A stretch of DNA of 47,624 nt from assembly GCF_029960115.1 (NCBI RefSeq), contig NZ_JASCOZ010000014.1:1-47624 (forward strand), given 5' to 3'. This DNA is from Stenotrophomonas sp. PS02289 (GTDB lineage Bacteria; Pseudomonadota; Gammaproteobacteria; Xanthomonadales; Xanthomonadaceae). Each line of letters begins with the position of its first letter. The stretch's first letter is position 1. Positions 33,323 to 42,764 of this stretch are shown here, in pieces. The notes under the pieces were generated by a model that was not told the origin of the DNA, did not search any database, and saw only the letters and a list, made by a program, of their open reading frames with translations. The translations under genes and the position numbers were made by a program.

Positions 33323-35854
33323 TCATAGGGCACGGCTCCAGCGCGACAGACTCTGCTTGATCGTGTCGATCCCTTCCCAAGGATCCTTGCGGCGGCGTTT
33401 GAGCTTTGCCGGCACCGTCTTCAAGGTAAATGTGTCGGCACGCTGCAGCTTGGACAACTCGGTCCAGCTGATGGGCATGGCCACCGGCGCGCCGGGGCGT
33501 GCGCGCAGGGAGTACGACGCCACCGCGGTAGCACCGCGACCGTTGCGCAGGTAGTCCACGAAGATCCGCTTGTTGCGCAGGCTCTTGGCGGCTTTGGACA
33601 GGAAGCGATCCGGTTCGGACTCCGCGAGCGCTTCGGCAAATCCCTTGGCAAAGCGCTTGGTCAGATCCCAGTCGCAGCCGGGACGCAGCGGTACCACGAC
33701 GTGAAGCCCCTTGCCCCCTGATACGCGCAGGAAGGATTCCAGCTTCAGTTGCTTCAGCTTGCTGCGAATGTCGGTTGCCGCTTTCTTGACCTCGGAGAAC
33801 GGCACGCCGGGGCCTGGGTCAAGGTCGAACACCACCCGGTCGGCGCGGTCCGGCGATTCGGCATGGCTCCCCCACGGATGGAACTCCAGCGTATTGAATT
33901 GGACCAGCTCCATCAGACCTGCAGCGTCGCGCACCACCAGATAGTCGCCCTGCGACCCGCTCTCTTCCTTGAGCCGCACGGTATCGACGATGTCCATGCC
34001 AGCCGTATGGTGCTTCTGGAAGAAACAGGCCTTGGCGGTGCCACTGGGGCAGCGGATGACGGACAGCGGCCGCCCAACGACTTCCGGCAAAATGTAGTCC
34101 ATGACGGCGGTGTAATAGTCCCAGACATCCTGCTTGGTGATGCCCTCGTCGGCGAACAGCACCTTGGTGGGCGACGACAGCGTCGGCATTTCCTTGACTG
34201 TCTTCTTCGCGCTTGTCGATTTCTTCGCCGACTTCTTTGGCACCGCTGTCGATGTGGCTCGATCGCTGTCCATCAGATCACTCACCTGCTTGTCCTCGCG
34301 TACCGCTTTCAAGGAGGGTTGGCGGAGCAGTCGCTGCCCGCCGATGCCCCGATGGAACACTTCCACCACGAAGCGCGGCTTGAACCAGGTGGCGCTCCGC
34401 AGGTCGGTGTCCATCTCAGGGATATGGACGCTGGGCGTCTTGCTTCCGGCCTTGCCGATCAGCGCGCTGATCTCGCGCAGGCGCGCCTCGGTGAAGCCCG
34501 TCCCCACCCGGCCCGCGTAGCGCCAGCCATGTTCGGCGTCCCGGCGTGCCAGCAGCAGCGAACCAAACCCCGTGCGGCTGCCTTTCGGGGCGGTATAGCC
34601 GACGACCGCGAACTCCTCGCTGGCCAGCTGTTTGGTCTTGCGCCAGTCATCGCTGCGCCCGGCGTGGTAAGCACGATCCGCGCGTTTCGAGATGATGCCC
34701 TCGAAGTGTTGTGCACCCGCTGTCTCGAAGGCCCGGTCGCCATTGCCCTGTCCATGCGAGCTGTACGCCAGATGGGGCACATCAATGTCCAACACGTCCT
34801 GGAGCAGTGCCTTGCGGGCCAGCAACGGAGCCCGGGTGATGTCCGCACCATTGAGGTGCAGCAGGTCGAACAGCACATAGGCCAGGCTTGCCTGCCGTTC
34901 GCCCGACAGCGTTGCCTGCAGCAGGTTGAAATCCTGCTTGGTGCCCTTGCCCGCGATCAGTTCGCCGTCCAGCGCAGCCGACTCCAGGCCCAGCGCTGCC
35001 ACCGCATCACGGATCTCAGGCGCCTTGTCGGTCCACTCCAGGCCGTTGCGCGACCACAGGCGCACGGCACGGTCCTTCACCGTGGCCAGAAGGCGATAGC
35101 CATCCCATTTGATCTCGTGAATCCAGTCCGCGCCGCCCGGCACGCGGTCGCCCAGCTTCGCCAGCTGCGGTGCGAACGGGCCTGTGGGTGCAGCCGCCTT
35201 CCTTGCTCCGACCAGCGCGCTCGCCTTCTTTGCCCAGTCCGTGCGCCGCCGGCGCGTGGCTGGCGGTAATGTCGCGAGCCGCTTCTTGTTCGTTTTGCCT
35301 GCCCCCGCCCGCTTGCGATCAGCAGCGGGTGCCGTGGTGACATCTGCCAGCAGGTCATCGGCCTCCAGTGGGCCGGCGAAGGCATCGTTGTCTTTGAAAA
35401 GCAGCCACTGTGGCTGTCGCGCCGATTTTCCCGAACGCACCAGATGCCAGCCGCCCTTGAGTTTGTCGCCGAACAGCTCGAACCGGAGGTGGCCCTTTGC
35501 CAGCTGCACCTCGGCATCACCCTCGGTCGCCCAGACCCCATGGTCGAACTGCGCCACATGGCCACCCCCATACTCGCCCTTGGGGATATCACCTTCGAAG
35601 CCGGCGTAGTCCAGCGGGTGGTCCTCCACCTCCACGGCCATCCGCTTGACCTTGGGGTCGTAGCTCGGGCCCTTGGGCACGGCCCAGCTCTTCAATGCGT
35701 CACCCACCTGCAGGCGGAAGTCGTAATGCCGCCGACTGGCATGGTGCAGCTGCACCACGAAGATGGCACGCTTCCCGCGCGGGGTGGGCTTGCCCGGCTC
35801 GGGCTCGCGGGTCTTTTCAAAGCTGCGCTTACGCCGGTACTCGCTCAGGCTCAT
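33323..35854 (-). CDS. ligD: Multifunctional NHEJ DNA ligase LigD
   Basis: 843 residues with the Pseudomonas-type domain order. N-terminal 3'-phosphoesterase (residues about 1-170: HHASRRHYDFRLQ, GFEGDIPKGEYGGG), then ATP-dependent ligase with catalytic K249 in EIKWDGYR and later DGEL, then a lysine-rich linker (KKSAKKSTSAKK), and a C-terminal primase-polymerase domain from about 560 (VFDLDPGPG supplies the metal-binding Asp pair). It trims, fills and seals double-strand breaks recruited by Ku. It lies 12 bp after ku on the same strand. Ends 13 bp from the stop of the convergent eptA-like gene. Confidence 0.95.
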   Translation of the reverse strand: MSLSEYRRKRSFEKTREPEPGKPTPRGKRAIFVVQLHHASRRHYDFRLQVGDALKSWAVPKGPSYDPKVKRMAVEVEDHPLDYAGFEGDIPKGEYGGGHVAQFDHGVWATEGDAEVQLAKGHLRFELFGDKLKGGWHLVRSGKSARQPQWLLFKDNDAFAGPLEADDLLADVTTAPAADRKRAGAGKTNKKRLATLPPATRRRRTDWAKKASALVGARKAAAPTGPFAPQLAKLGDRVPGGADWIHEIKWDGYRLLATVKDRAVRLWSRNGLEWTDKAPEIRDAVAALGLESAALDGELIAGKGTKQDFNLLQATLSGERQASLAYVLFDLLHLNGADITRAPLLARKALLQDVLDIDVPHLAYSSHGQGNGDRAFETAGAQHFEGIISKRADRAYHAGRSDDWRKTKQLASEEFAVVGYTAPKGSRTGFGSLLLARRDAEHGWRYAGRVGTGFTEARLREISALIGKAGSKTPSVHIPEMDTDLRSATWFKPRFVVEVFHRGIGGQRLLRQPSLKAVREDKQVSDLMDSDRATSTAVPKKSAKKSTSAKKTVKEMPTLSSPTKVLFADEGITKQDVWDYYTAVMDYILPEVVGRPLSVIRCPSGTAKACFFQKHHTAGMDIVDTVRLKEESGSQGDYLVVRDAAGLMELVQFNTLEFHPWGSHAESPDRADRVVFDLDPGPGVPFSEVKKAATDIRSKLKQLKLESFLRVSGGKGLHVVVPLRPGCDWDLTKRFAKGFAEALAESEPDRFLSKAAKSLRNKRIFVDYLRNGRGATAVASYSLRARPGAPVAMPISWTELSKLQRADTFTLKTVPAKLKRRRKDPWEGIDTIKQSLSRWSRAL

Positions 35855-35866
35855 GCACGGGTCCGA

Positions 35867-36781
35867 TCAGGCGCGCTTGCGCGCTTTCTTTGCCGGTGCT
35901 TTCTTTGCCGCAGCCTTCTTCGTGGCCCTCTTTGCAGGCTTGGCCTTCTTTACGGTTCTGCTCGCGGCCTTCTTCGCGGGCGTGCGCCGATTGCTGTCCA
36001 GGCTCTTCTGCAGCAGTGTCATGAAATCCACCACGTTGGTGGCGGCATCTTCGTGGTGTTCGGGCTCTTCGAACTTGGTACGGGCACCGGCCTGCTTCAT
36101 CCGCTTCTTGATGATCACCGACAGGCGTTCGCGGAACTCGTCCTGGTAGTCGTCCGGGCTCCAGTCAGAGCTCATGCTTTCAATAAGCTTGCGCGCCATC
36201 TCCAGCTCCTTGGGCGCGACGCGATACTCTTTGGCCGTGCCTTTGGGCAGCTTGTACTCCTCCGGTGCGACCAGCTCCTGCGGATAGCGCAGGAGGATCA
36301 TGATCAGTGCATCGTCCTCGGGCATCACCGCGCAGATGTACTCACGGGTGCGGATCACCACCCGGCCAACGCCAACCTTGCCGGTGTCCTTCAAGGTTTC
36401 GCGCAGCAGCACGTAGCCCTTCTCCGCCTTCTTTCCCGGCACCAGGATGTAGGGCTTCTCGAAGTAGCGCAGGCCGATGCTGTTGGCATCCACGAACGCC
36501 TCCACGTCGATCGACTCGTGCGTCTCGGGTGCCGCCGCGGCAATGTCTTCCTTCTCGATGACCACGTAGCTGCCTTTGTCGTACTCAAAGGCCTTGACGA
36601 TGTCCTTCCAGGGCACCTCTTCACCGGTATCTGCGTTCACCCGCTCGTAGCGGATCGGCTTCTTGTCACGCGCATCCAGCATGCGGAAGCTCAGGTCGGT
36701 GCCGCGTTCGCCGGACATCAACGACACCGGCACGTTCAGCAACCCGAATGAAAGCGATCCGGTCCAGATCGGTCTGGCCAT
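35867..36781 (-). CDS. ku: NHEJ DNA end-binding protein Ku
   Basis: 304 residues from ATG 36781. MARPIWTGSLSFGLLNVPVSL is the canonical bacterial Ku start; the Ku core extends to about residue 255 and the final 50 residues are an Ala/Lys-rich tail (AAKKAPAKKARKRA), which in other species helps DNA binding and end threading. It forms a homodimeric ring on DNA ends and recruits LigD, encoded immediately downstream. An open frame continues 86 codons upstream without coding character. Confidence 0.95.
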   Translation of the reverse strand: MARPIWTGSLSFGLLNVPVSLMSGERGTDLSFRMLDARDKKPIRYERVNADTGEEVPWKDIVKAFEYDKGSYVVIEKEDIAAAAPETHESIDVEAFVDANSIGLRYFEKPYILVPGKKAEKGYVLLRETLKDTGKVGVGRVVIRTREYICAVMPEDDALIMILLRYPQELVAPEEYKLPKGTAKEYRVAPKELEMARKLIESMSSDWSPDDYQDEFRERLSVIIKKRMKQAGARTKFEEPEHHEDAATNVVDFMTLLQKSLDSNRRTPAKKAASRTVKKAKPAKRATKKAAAKKAPAKKARKRA

Positions 36782-36938
36782 GTCACGTCTCTTTGATGGA
36801 ACGATGTCCCGTTGTAGGCCGGAGCCAGTCGGTCGTGCGTGAAGGCGTAGAAGCGGCGGGACCATCGGTACTTTTACGCAGGTAGCTGCAGCCGGCTTTG
36901 CGTAGATTGCACGTACACCGGATTTGGAGTTCCACGCC

Positions 36939-37358
36939 ATGACCACGCCCAGCTCACATTCCGAGCACACGACCGCCACCACCGGCTCGTTGTCCACCGA
37001 CCTGGCGCGTGGCCGCACCCACATGGCCAACGAGCGCACCCACCTGGCCTACCTGCGGACCACGGTGTCGCTGATCGGCTTTGGCATCACCATCAACCGC
37101 TTCAGCACCTACCTCATCCAGAACGACCAGGCCCCGGAAGGGGGACGACTGCTGCTGCACGACGCCAGCAATGCCGGCTTCGGCATGGTTCTGCTCGGGC
37201 TGGCCCTGCTGGTCTGGTCACTGGTCCGCTATTGGCAGGTCAGCAGTGATATCGAGCGTGGCGTGATCGTGACCCGCCACCGGGCGACGACCGCCTTCAG
37301 CATCGGGCTGTTGCTGCTGGGGGGATTCACGGCGGTGTGGTTGTTCACGGATCACTGA
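36939..37358 (+). CDS. DUF202-domain membrane protein (YidH family)
   Basis: 139 residues. The DUF202 block ANERTHLAYLRTTVSLIGFGI starts near residue 31 (conserved NERT/LAWxRT-type motif); three transmembrane helices follow (about 44-60, 84-104, 118-137). GGAG lies ten bases before the ATG at 36939. Function in the family is largely unknown; some members are lipid or stress related. Divergent from ku and convergent with the barrel-protein gene; a hairpin is formed between the two stop codons. Confidence 0.82.
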   Translation: MTTPSSHSEHTTATTGSLSTDLARGRTHMANERTHLAYLRTTVSLIGFGITINRFSTYLIQNDQAPEGGRLLLHDASNAGFGMVLLGLALLVWSLVRYWQVSSDIERGVIVTRHRATTAFSIGLLLLGGFTAVWLFTDH

Positions 37359-37375
37359 GCACCCAGGCGGGTGCT
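37358..37375. terminator. Bidirectional hairpin between convergent stop codons
   Basis: AGCACCC-AGGC-GGGTGCT forms a perfect 7-bp stem whose outer bases are part of both stop codons (TGA ending at 37358 and TAG starting at 37376). Only 15 bp separate the genes. No U-tract, so efficiency is uncertain. Confidence 0.45.
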
Positions 37376-38174
37376 ACTTCGGGAACAGCAATGTCACCCC
37401 GAACCGCAGCCCCCAGTCTGGACCGCCACGCGGCGTCTCCAGATAGACCCGGGCACCACCCTGGAAGCTCAGCATCTGTCCCCCCACCTTGGTGACTTTG
37501 GCGTACTGGATGTTGAGCGGCACGGTCCACTGGCTGGCTTTCCAGTCGTAGGTCGACTCCAGGTTGAACGTCAACGTGCGCCCACCCGCATACGCGCGCG
37601 AGGCAAACGGCTGGATGAAGGTCGAACTGATGTCCGCCCGACGGCTGCCCGTACCCGCCACATCAGCCAGGTGGTTCACCAGTGCGCCCAACGTCCAGCC
37701 GTGGTCTTGCTTGAGCACCACGAAGGTTGGGCCCGCTGCCCAGGTATCCGCACCTAGATCGTCGGTGCCGGTGGGCAGCAGAAGTGCCGGGCCGATGCCC
37801 CAGATCACCCCGGACGGACCCGGTTCCCGCGGCGAGAAGAAGAAGCTCTGGGTGATATCGCCAATACCGGCTTGGTCTGTCCCGGGTATCACGTCTTTCT
37901 GATACGTGATCGGCAGAATGGTGCGCGAAATGACATTCCAGTGCTCTGAGATCTGGAACGGGGCGACCGGCTGGATGTTCAGATTGTGCCGGTAGCCTTC
38001 CTCGCCATACGTCTCGTCGTAGTTGTACTGGAACGGCACGCTGATCAGCGCCGCCACCGGGTTGGAGAGCTTCTTGGCCAGTTCGTCGGCGTCGCTGCTC
38101 TGTGCCTGGGCCCCGCCTGCGCACAGCAGAGCACCCGACGCGAAAGCACCCGTCAACATCCACCTCATCTTCAT
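37374..38174 (-). CDS. Exported transporter-like beta-barrel protein (phenol MetA-type family)
   Basis: 266 residues. Sec signal peptide (MKMRWMLTGAFASGALLCAGGAQAQ split at about residue 25), then LSNPVAALISVPFQYNYDE and repeated amphipathic strands ending GLRFGVTLLFPK, typical of the outer-membrane family often named 'MetA pathway of phenol degradation' or simply 'transporter'. No substrate can be given. It starts 4 bp within the end of the upstream DUF4239-like gene, so both are co-translated. Confidence 0.7.
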   Translation of the reverse strand: MKMRWMLTGAFASGALLCAGGAQAQSSDADELAKKLSNPVAALISVPFQYNYDETYGEEGYRHNLNIQPVAPFQISEHWNVISRTILPITYQKDVIPGTDQAGIGDITQSFFFSPREPGPSGVIWGIGPALLLPTGTDDLGADTWAAGPTFVVLKQDHGWTLGALVNHLADVAGTGSRRADISSTFIQPFASRAYAGGRTLTFNLESTYDWKASQWTVPLNIQYAKVTKVGGQMLSFQGGARVYLETPRGGPDWGLRFGVTLLFPK

Positions 38175-38983
38175 GGCGAACCCTCCACCCGCAGGCTCCG
38201 CTGGAGATCCAGCATCGGTTCCTGCGGCACATGGGTGAGGCCCGTACTGGCACGATCCAGATCCAGAATCAGCCCCACTGCCAGCGTCAGCAGTACCAGC
38301 AGCAGCACCGTACTCCGCCGCTGATGCGGCCGCTCGTAGCCCACCAGTGCGGCTGCCAGCATCGCAAACAGCAGCAACATGCGCAGAATGCGGGGCGGAA
38401 TGTGGTCCTGGCGCGCCGCAAAACGTTCAGCCGCCAGGTCGATCGATTCATTGGTGGTGGTAAACAGCAGGGACGCGCGGGGTGTGTCACGGAAGGCCTG
38501 GGTGCCGTCGACCAGAACCCGCCACAGTTCATTCTGCAACGCAACGGTGCGGGCATTCTGCTGCACCTCCTCATCGGCGGTCTTTGCGTTGGCAAAGTCC
38601 ACCCGCGCATCCACGTAGCGTCGCAGCACCTCCTGCATGCGCGCACGATCGCCCGCTTCCAGCAGGTCGGTACGCAGCCAGGTCGTCCCCAGCGCATTGG
38701 CCTCATGTACCACCAGCTGGCGCCGCTCGTCGTAGCGCCCCAGCGACAGCGAGAAGGTGAAGCCGATCAGCAGCGCGAGCAGACCCAGCACCGAGGTCAT
38801 GGCAAAGGCATCCCTGTCCTTGTCATCCTCCGCCGGTGGCTCAACGTGGCCATGTCGTGTGCGCTTGCGATGCTGCCAGCGCGACACAGCGGCTCCCACT
38901 TCACGCGCCACCAGCAAGGCGATCAGGAAGCAAAGGGTTATCATCCAGAGAGGCAGGCTCGGATAGCTGGCGGGAATATCCAT
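38171..38983 (-). CDS. Bestrophin-like / DUF4239 membrane protein
   Basis: 270 residues. Membrane segments at about residues 10-28, 60-82, 200-215 and 224-242 with a soluble helical region between. ALLIGFTFSLSLGRYDERRQLVVHEANALGT (in two pieces) is the hallmark motif of the bestrophin-like DUF4239 family, whose role is not established. First gene of a two-gene leftward unit with the barrel protein; divergent from an exported protein across 189 bp. Confidence 0.75.
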   Translation of the reverse strand: MDIPASYPSLPLWMITLCFLIALLVAREVGAAVSRWQHRKRTRHGHVEPPAEDDKDRDAFAMTSVLGLLALLIGFTFSLSLGRYDERRQLVVHEANALGTTWLRTDLLEAGDRARMQEVLRRYVDARVDFANAKTADEEVQQNARTVALQNELWRVLVDGTQAFRDTPRASLLFTTTNESIDLAAERFAARQDHIPPRILRMLLLFAMLAAALVGYERPHQRRSTVLLLVLLTLAVGLILDLDRASTGLTHVPQEPMLDLQRSLRVEGSP

Positions 38984-39059
38984 GCGGGCACCCGTCCACG
39001 GGGCGACGCGGCACGCGTCGTTTCGCCCAGAGCATGCGCAACCGGGGTACCGGCCGCGT

Positions 39060-39073
39060 CAGTAGTTCTACCG
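39060..39073 (+). repeat. Recurring motif CAGTAGTTCTACCG, copy 1
   Basis: 14-bp motif 100 bp upstream of the exported-protein gene at 39173. Beyond the core it resembles copy 3: both continue with GCCAGTGAAYGACGCA about 6 bp later. See copies at 40178 and 42066. Confidence 0.6.
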
Positions 39074-39172
39074 GGGAACTGCCAGTGAACGACGCAGGCA
39101 GCAGCATGGGCGTGTCCTGGGCTAGAATCTGCCCACCCGCTCCAGTGGGAGCCGCCAGGGAAGGTCGTTCTG

Positions 39173-40183
39173 ATGTCGATGAAGTGCATAGGTGTTGTAC
39201 TCGCCCTGATGATGGGATGGCCGTTGGCGGCCGAGTCGCGCACGCTGAGCTCACGGGAGACTGAGTCCTCCATCGCCCGCAAGGTTCAGGCGTTGGTGGA
39301 CGCAGACGACTACGCGGCCCTGGATCGCCTTGCTGCGTCGTATCGATCTCCCGGTGCCCTCACCGATAACGGTGAATCAAGCCTGATGTACTTCTACCAG
39401 ACACTCTCCTTTCGGTATCTTTCAATCGACGAGCATGACGCCGCGCAATGGGACGCACGGATCAAGTGGGCGCAGCGCTGGGTGGACCTGCAGCCGAAAT
39501 CAGCAACTGCTCATGTTGTACTGGCACGCGCCTGGTACAACCGCGGCATGAGCTATCGTGGAGAGGTGTCTAGCCGTGAGGTACCTGCAGCCAACTGGGA
39601 CCCCTACCGTGAGTATGTGGGCAAGGCGGCAGATCACCTTCTTGCCAACCGCCCAGTCGCGGCGCGGGATCCCTACTACTACTCGATCATGCAGCACGCG
39701 GCGTTCCGCTTGAAGCGCCCCGATCTTGTTGAAAGCAGATTTTTCGACGAGGGTGCATCGCGGTATCCCTACTTCTTTGGACTGTTCTCCGTGTCGGCTT
39801 TTTATCGAATGCCGTCTTATGGCGGGTCATTCCAGGCGATCGACAGTTTCGCTCGGCATGCGATGACACACGTGCCGACCAAAGACCGAGACGTCCTCTA
39901 TTTGCGCATCTACGAAGATCTGCTGGTGAATGCGGGGTTTCATCCCTTCGGAACACCCACCTTCGATTGGGCGATTGCTTCACGTGGCATCGACAGGGTC
40001 GTTGCGCAGTACCCTAGCCAACGGAATCTTGAACGCTTTGCCTATTTCACCTGCATGGCCAATGATGGCGTGCGCACTGCGCGATTGATGAAGCAGTTGA
40101 ACGGCGCTCCGGATTTGAACATCTGGGGAAGTGAAGGCGTCTACGAGTACTGCCAGCAGCTGCCCGCGGGCGGGGACCAGTAG
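39173..40183 (+). CDS. Exported alpha-helical-repeat protein of unknown function
   Basis: 336 residues. Short Sec signal peptide (MSMKCIGVVLALMMGWPLAAES). The mature protein is helical with TPR-like pieces (SATAHVVLARAWYNRGMSY; AADHLLANRPVA) and aromatic-rich segments around RDPYYYSIM and RYPYFFGLFSV. It may belong to the DUF4034-type family; I am not sure. The start ATG at 39173 (or 39179) follows GGAAGG. Its stop codon TAG lies inside the second copy of the CAGTAGTTCTACCG motif. Confidence 0.65.
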   Translation: MSMKCIGVVLALMMGWPLAAESRTLSSRETESSIARKVQALVDADDYAALDRLAASYRSPGALTDNGESSLMYFYQTLSFRYLSIDEHDAAQWDARIKWAQRWVDLQPKSATAHVVLARAWYNRGMSYRGEVSSREVPAANWDPYREYVGKAADHLLANRPVAARDPYYYSIMQHAAFRLKRPDLVESRFFDEGASRYPYFFGLFSVSAFYRMPSYGGSFQAIDSFARHAMTHVPTKDRDVLYLRIYEDLLVNAGFHPFGTPTFDWAIASRGIDRVVAQYPSQRNLERFAYFTCMANDGVRTARLMKQLNGAPDLNIWGSEGVYEYCQQLPAGGDQ

Positions 40184-40191
40184 TTCTACCG
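40178..40191 (+). repeat. Recurring motif CAGTAGTTCTACCG, copy 2
   Basis: Perfect copy of the 14-bp motif. Its internal TAG (40181-40183) is the stop codon of the preceding gene, and it is 66 bp upstream of the next ATG. Confidence 0.6.
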
Positions 40192-40256
40192 AGGCCAAAG
40201 CTGTCGGGGGCGAGGCAAACTGGACACAACGATGTTGCCAGCCAGAGGCCTCGCCC

Positions 40257-40631
40257 ATGCTGCCAGCTCCCTTGCGGCGCATTGCCACCCTGTTGTTCGA
40301 CGACGGCGTGCTGCGACTGATCTTCGAGAACACACGCAATCTTGCGGTGTCTTCGCTGGTCACCGCGGCCGGCTTGGAGGTCGTGCGCACCGGCCCCGGC
40401 GAGCTGGATCTGGCCCACCCCACGCTGGTGGGCTACGTGGTAACTGCCATCGGCGTGTGCCTGCTGCTGCTCAATCTGTTCGACGGGATCTGGCGGCTGA
40501 GCCGGCTGAAATGGCATCTGCTGCTGCAGATCGCCCTCTGCTGCACGTACGCGTTCATTTCATGGCGGGTGGCGCAACTGGTGCTGAGCTTCAAAGCCAG
40601 CGGTGGCTTCGGCATGACCGTGGGCAACTGA
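40257..40631 (+). CDS. Small inner-membrane protein of unknown function
   Basis: 124 residues with three hydrophobic segments (about residues 20-38, 58-80 and 85-110). AGAGG precedes the ATG at 40257; an upstream in-frame start would overlap the previous gene and lacks coding character. No family recognised. It ends seven bases before the stop of the convergent amidohydrolase gene. Confidence 0.6.
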   Translation: MLPAPLRRIATLLFDDGVLRLIFENTRNLAVSSLVTAAGLEVVRTGPGELDLAHPTLVGYVVTAIGVCLLLLNLFDGIWRLSRLKWHLLLQIALCCTYAFISWRVAQLVLSFKASGGFGMTVGN

Positions 40632-40637
40632 TGCGGC

Positions 40638-41996
40638 TCAGCGCGGGGCTTTCACCAGCACGCCGTCTTTCATGATCACCAGGAAATTGCGCTCGGGATC
40701 GGTGATCAGACTGATGTCGGTCAGCGGATCGCCGTCCACCAGCAGCAGGTCGGCCAGTGCGCCCTCCTCCACCACGCCCAGGCGACCGACATACGGGCTG
40801 CGCTTGCCCGACAAGGCCAGCAGCTGTGCATTGGTGCCAGTGGCCATGATCAGGGTCTCGGCGGGTGTGTACCAGCGGGTAAGACTGGCCAGGATGCGGC
40901 TCTGCTGCGACGCCAGTTCCCTGGAGAACAGCACGTCGGTGCCGAAGGCGGTCTTGAGCCGGTACTTCCTGGCCAGTGCATAGGTCTGCTCGGTGCCGGC
41001 GAACACCTCCTGTGCCTTGAGCCACTCGTTGGAGCCCTGTGGGAAGGCATTGGCCAGCTCAGGTGGAAAGGGCTGCGTGCTCAGCCAGGTGCCGGTATCA
41101 CGCATGTGACGGGCGGTGGCATCGTCCATCAGGCTGGCGTGCTCGATGCAGAGTACACCGGCTCGAATCGAACGGTTGATGGCCTCCGGGGTGTAGGCGT
41201 GAACCGTGACATACGTGCCCCAGTCGCGCGCCGCATCAACCGCCGCGCGCAGCTCCGGCTCACTGAAGGACACCACGTCGAGCGGGCTGTGCGGAGAAGA
41301 GACACCCCCACCGGCGGTGAGCTTGATCTGGCTTGCGCCGCGCATGAGCATTTCGCGGACGCGCACGCGCACCTCATCCGGCGTATCGGCAATCGCGCTG
41401 TCACCGACAACATCGTGGCGGGATCCGGGTTGTCCCACGCCGCGCGGCAGATCGGACGGCTGCCGGAAGTCGCCGTGGCCACTGGTGACCGTGATCATCG
41501 CACCGGAGGGAAAGATGCGCGGCCCCTCGATCTGGCCCGCATCAACCGCGGCTTTCAAACCAAACACGGCACCGCCCACATCGCGAACGGTGGTGAAACC
41601 CCGCATCAGCGTGCGGCGCGACTCGCCTGCCGCGACGATGTTGAGGTAACCGTTGTCCGCACTCATGGCCGACTGGATGGGCACCGCGGCAAACATGCTG
41701 TGCCAGTGCATGTCGATCAGGCCCGGCATCAGCGTGCGTCCACCTCCCTCGATGTGCTTCGAACCCCCAGCATCAATGGGCGTTGCAGAGATCCGGGTGA
41801 TACGGTTTCCCTCCACCTGCACATGGCGCGGCGGCGAAAGCTGCGGGTGTGTTCCGTCGAAGATCCGGACATTGCTGAACACGATGGTCGCAGGCCTTTC
41901 CGCTGCGGCGGGGGCCTGTGCCCATGCACCCGGAGTGGGCGCGCCAGCCACGAAGGCCAGACTCAGCACCAGCAATCGAAGCAGGCTGTGCGACAT
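40638..41996 (-). CDS. Exported amidohydrolase-family metal-dependent hydrolase
   Basis: 452 residues with a signal peptide (to about residue 27, AWAQA). Metal ligands of the amidohydrolase barrel are visible: HxH in DMHWHS (H97, H99), the likely carboxylated Lys in SQIKLTAGGG, His in VTVHAY, His in IEHASL, and Asp in AFGTDV. The overall pattern is that of prolidase/imidazolonepropionase-like hydrolases (Xaa-Arg/Lys dipeptidases and relatives). Probably periplasmic. ATG 41996 chosen for the signal peptide. Convergent with the small membrane protein. Confidence 0.87.
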   Translation of the reverse strand: MSHSLLRLLVLSLAFVAGAPTPGAWAQAPAAAERPATIVFSNVRIFDGTHPQLSPPRHVQVEGNRITRISATPIDAGGSKHIEGGGRTLMPGLIDMHWHSMFAAVPIQSAMSADNGYLNIVAAGESRRTLMRGFTTVRDVGGAVFGLKAAVDAGQIEGPRIFPSGAMITVTSGHGDFRQPSDLPRGVGQPGSRHDVVGDSAIADTPDEVRVRVREMLMRGASQIKLTAGGGVSSPHSPLDVVSFSEPELRAAVDAARDWGTYVTVHAYTPEAINRSIRAGVLCIEHASLMDDATARHMRDTGTWLSTQPFPPELANAFPQGSNEWLKAQEVFAGTEQTYALARKYRLKTAFGTDVLFSRELASQQSRILASLTRWYTPAETLIMATGTNAQLLALSGKRSPYVGRLGVVEEGALADLLLVDGDPLTDISLITDPERNFLVIMKDGVLVKAPR

Positions 41997-42065
41997 GACG
42001 CGACGCCTCGAGTGGAATGACACGACGTTACACCGCAGTACCCGTGACCTGCCGTGATGGAGGCT

Positions 42066-42079
42066 CAGTAGTTCTACCG
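42066..42079 (+). repeat. Recurring motif CAGTAGTTCTACCG, copy 3
   Basis: Perfect copy, 89 bp upstream of the HdeD-like gene and 70 bp upstream of the divergent amidohydrolase ATG. The following about 25 bp (GCCAGTGAATGACGCA) match copy 1 closely, so the conserved unit there is about 40 bp. Confidence 0.6.
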
Positions 42080-42167
42080 GGAATGCGCCAGTGAATGACG
42101 CAAGACGCTTGCAGTGTCGCCTGCGCACTCCCCTAATGGGAGCCAATCCAATGCCCGGAGCACTGGC

Positions 42168-42764
42168 ATGACCGTTTTTTCTCGTCTTGGCCGGCAACCT
42201 GGCTCCATCGGTGTCGCCATGAAGGCGCACTGGCAACGGCTGCTGATTCTGGGTGTGCTGCTGGTGCTGGTAGGGTTGGTGGGTTTGTATGCCGCCTCGC
42301 TGCTGGTGCGCACCATGACCCTGCTGGTGGCCGCACTGCTGGTCATTGCCGGCGCGTTGCAACTCTCACAGGCATTCCTGCTGCGCGGCCTGCCCAGCTT
42401 TGCGATGACCATTGCACTGGGCGCGGCACAGATCATCGGCGGCATCGCCATCTACACCCATCCGGAATGGGCGGCATATGCAGTCGCCACCACCGTCGCT
42501 GCCGTACTGGTGGTGCAGGCCCTGGCGCAATTCAGCCTTGCCTTTGGATTCAGTGCGGGCGGGCATCGCTGGATCTCGCTGGCCTCGGGTGTGATCGCAC
42601 TGGTGGCCGCTGTCATCTGCGTTACCGGTGTCGCCTGGGCGGGTCGTGCGTCCGCCTCGTGGGGCATCGGCGTGGCGATGCTGGCGATGGGCGCGGCCTA
42701 CATCGCCATCGCCCTGCTCGCGCGGCATGAGGGCGAGCCAAAACGACCCTCGCCATCACGCTAG
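42168..42764 (+). CDS. HdeD-family acid-resistance-type membrane protein
   Basis: 198 residues with six predicted transmembrane helices arranged as pairs (LLILGVLLVLVGLVGLY; MTLLVAALLVIAGALQL; and so on) typical of DUF308/HdeD proteins. HdeD supports acid resistance at high density in E. coli; the role here is unknown. GGAG lies eight bases before ATG 42168. Its last 4 bp overlap the end of the convergent MipA-like gene. Confidence 0.8.
   Translation: MTVFSRLGRQPGSIGVAMKAHWQRLLILGVLLVLVGLVGLYAASLLVRTMTLLVAALLVIAGALQLSQAFLLRGLPSFAMTIALGAAQIIGGIAIYTHPEWAAYAVATTVAAVLVVQALAQFSLAFGFSAGGHRWISLASGVIALVAAVICVTGVAWAGRASASWGIGVAMLAMGAAYIAIALLARHEGEPKRPSPSR

Noticed and set aside
33749..35269. A 506-codon open frame on the plus strand
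   Set aside because: Antisense shadow of ligD, whose three catalytic domains are unambiguous.
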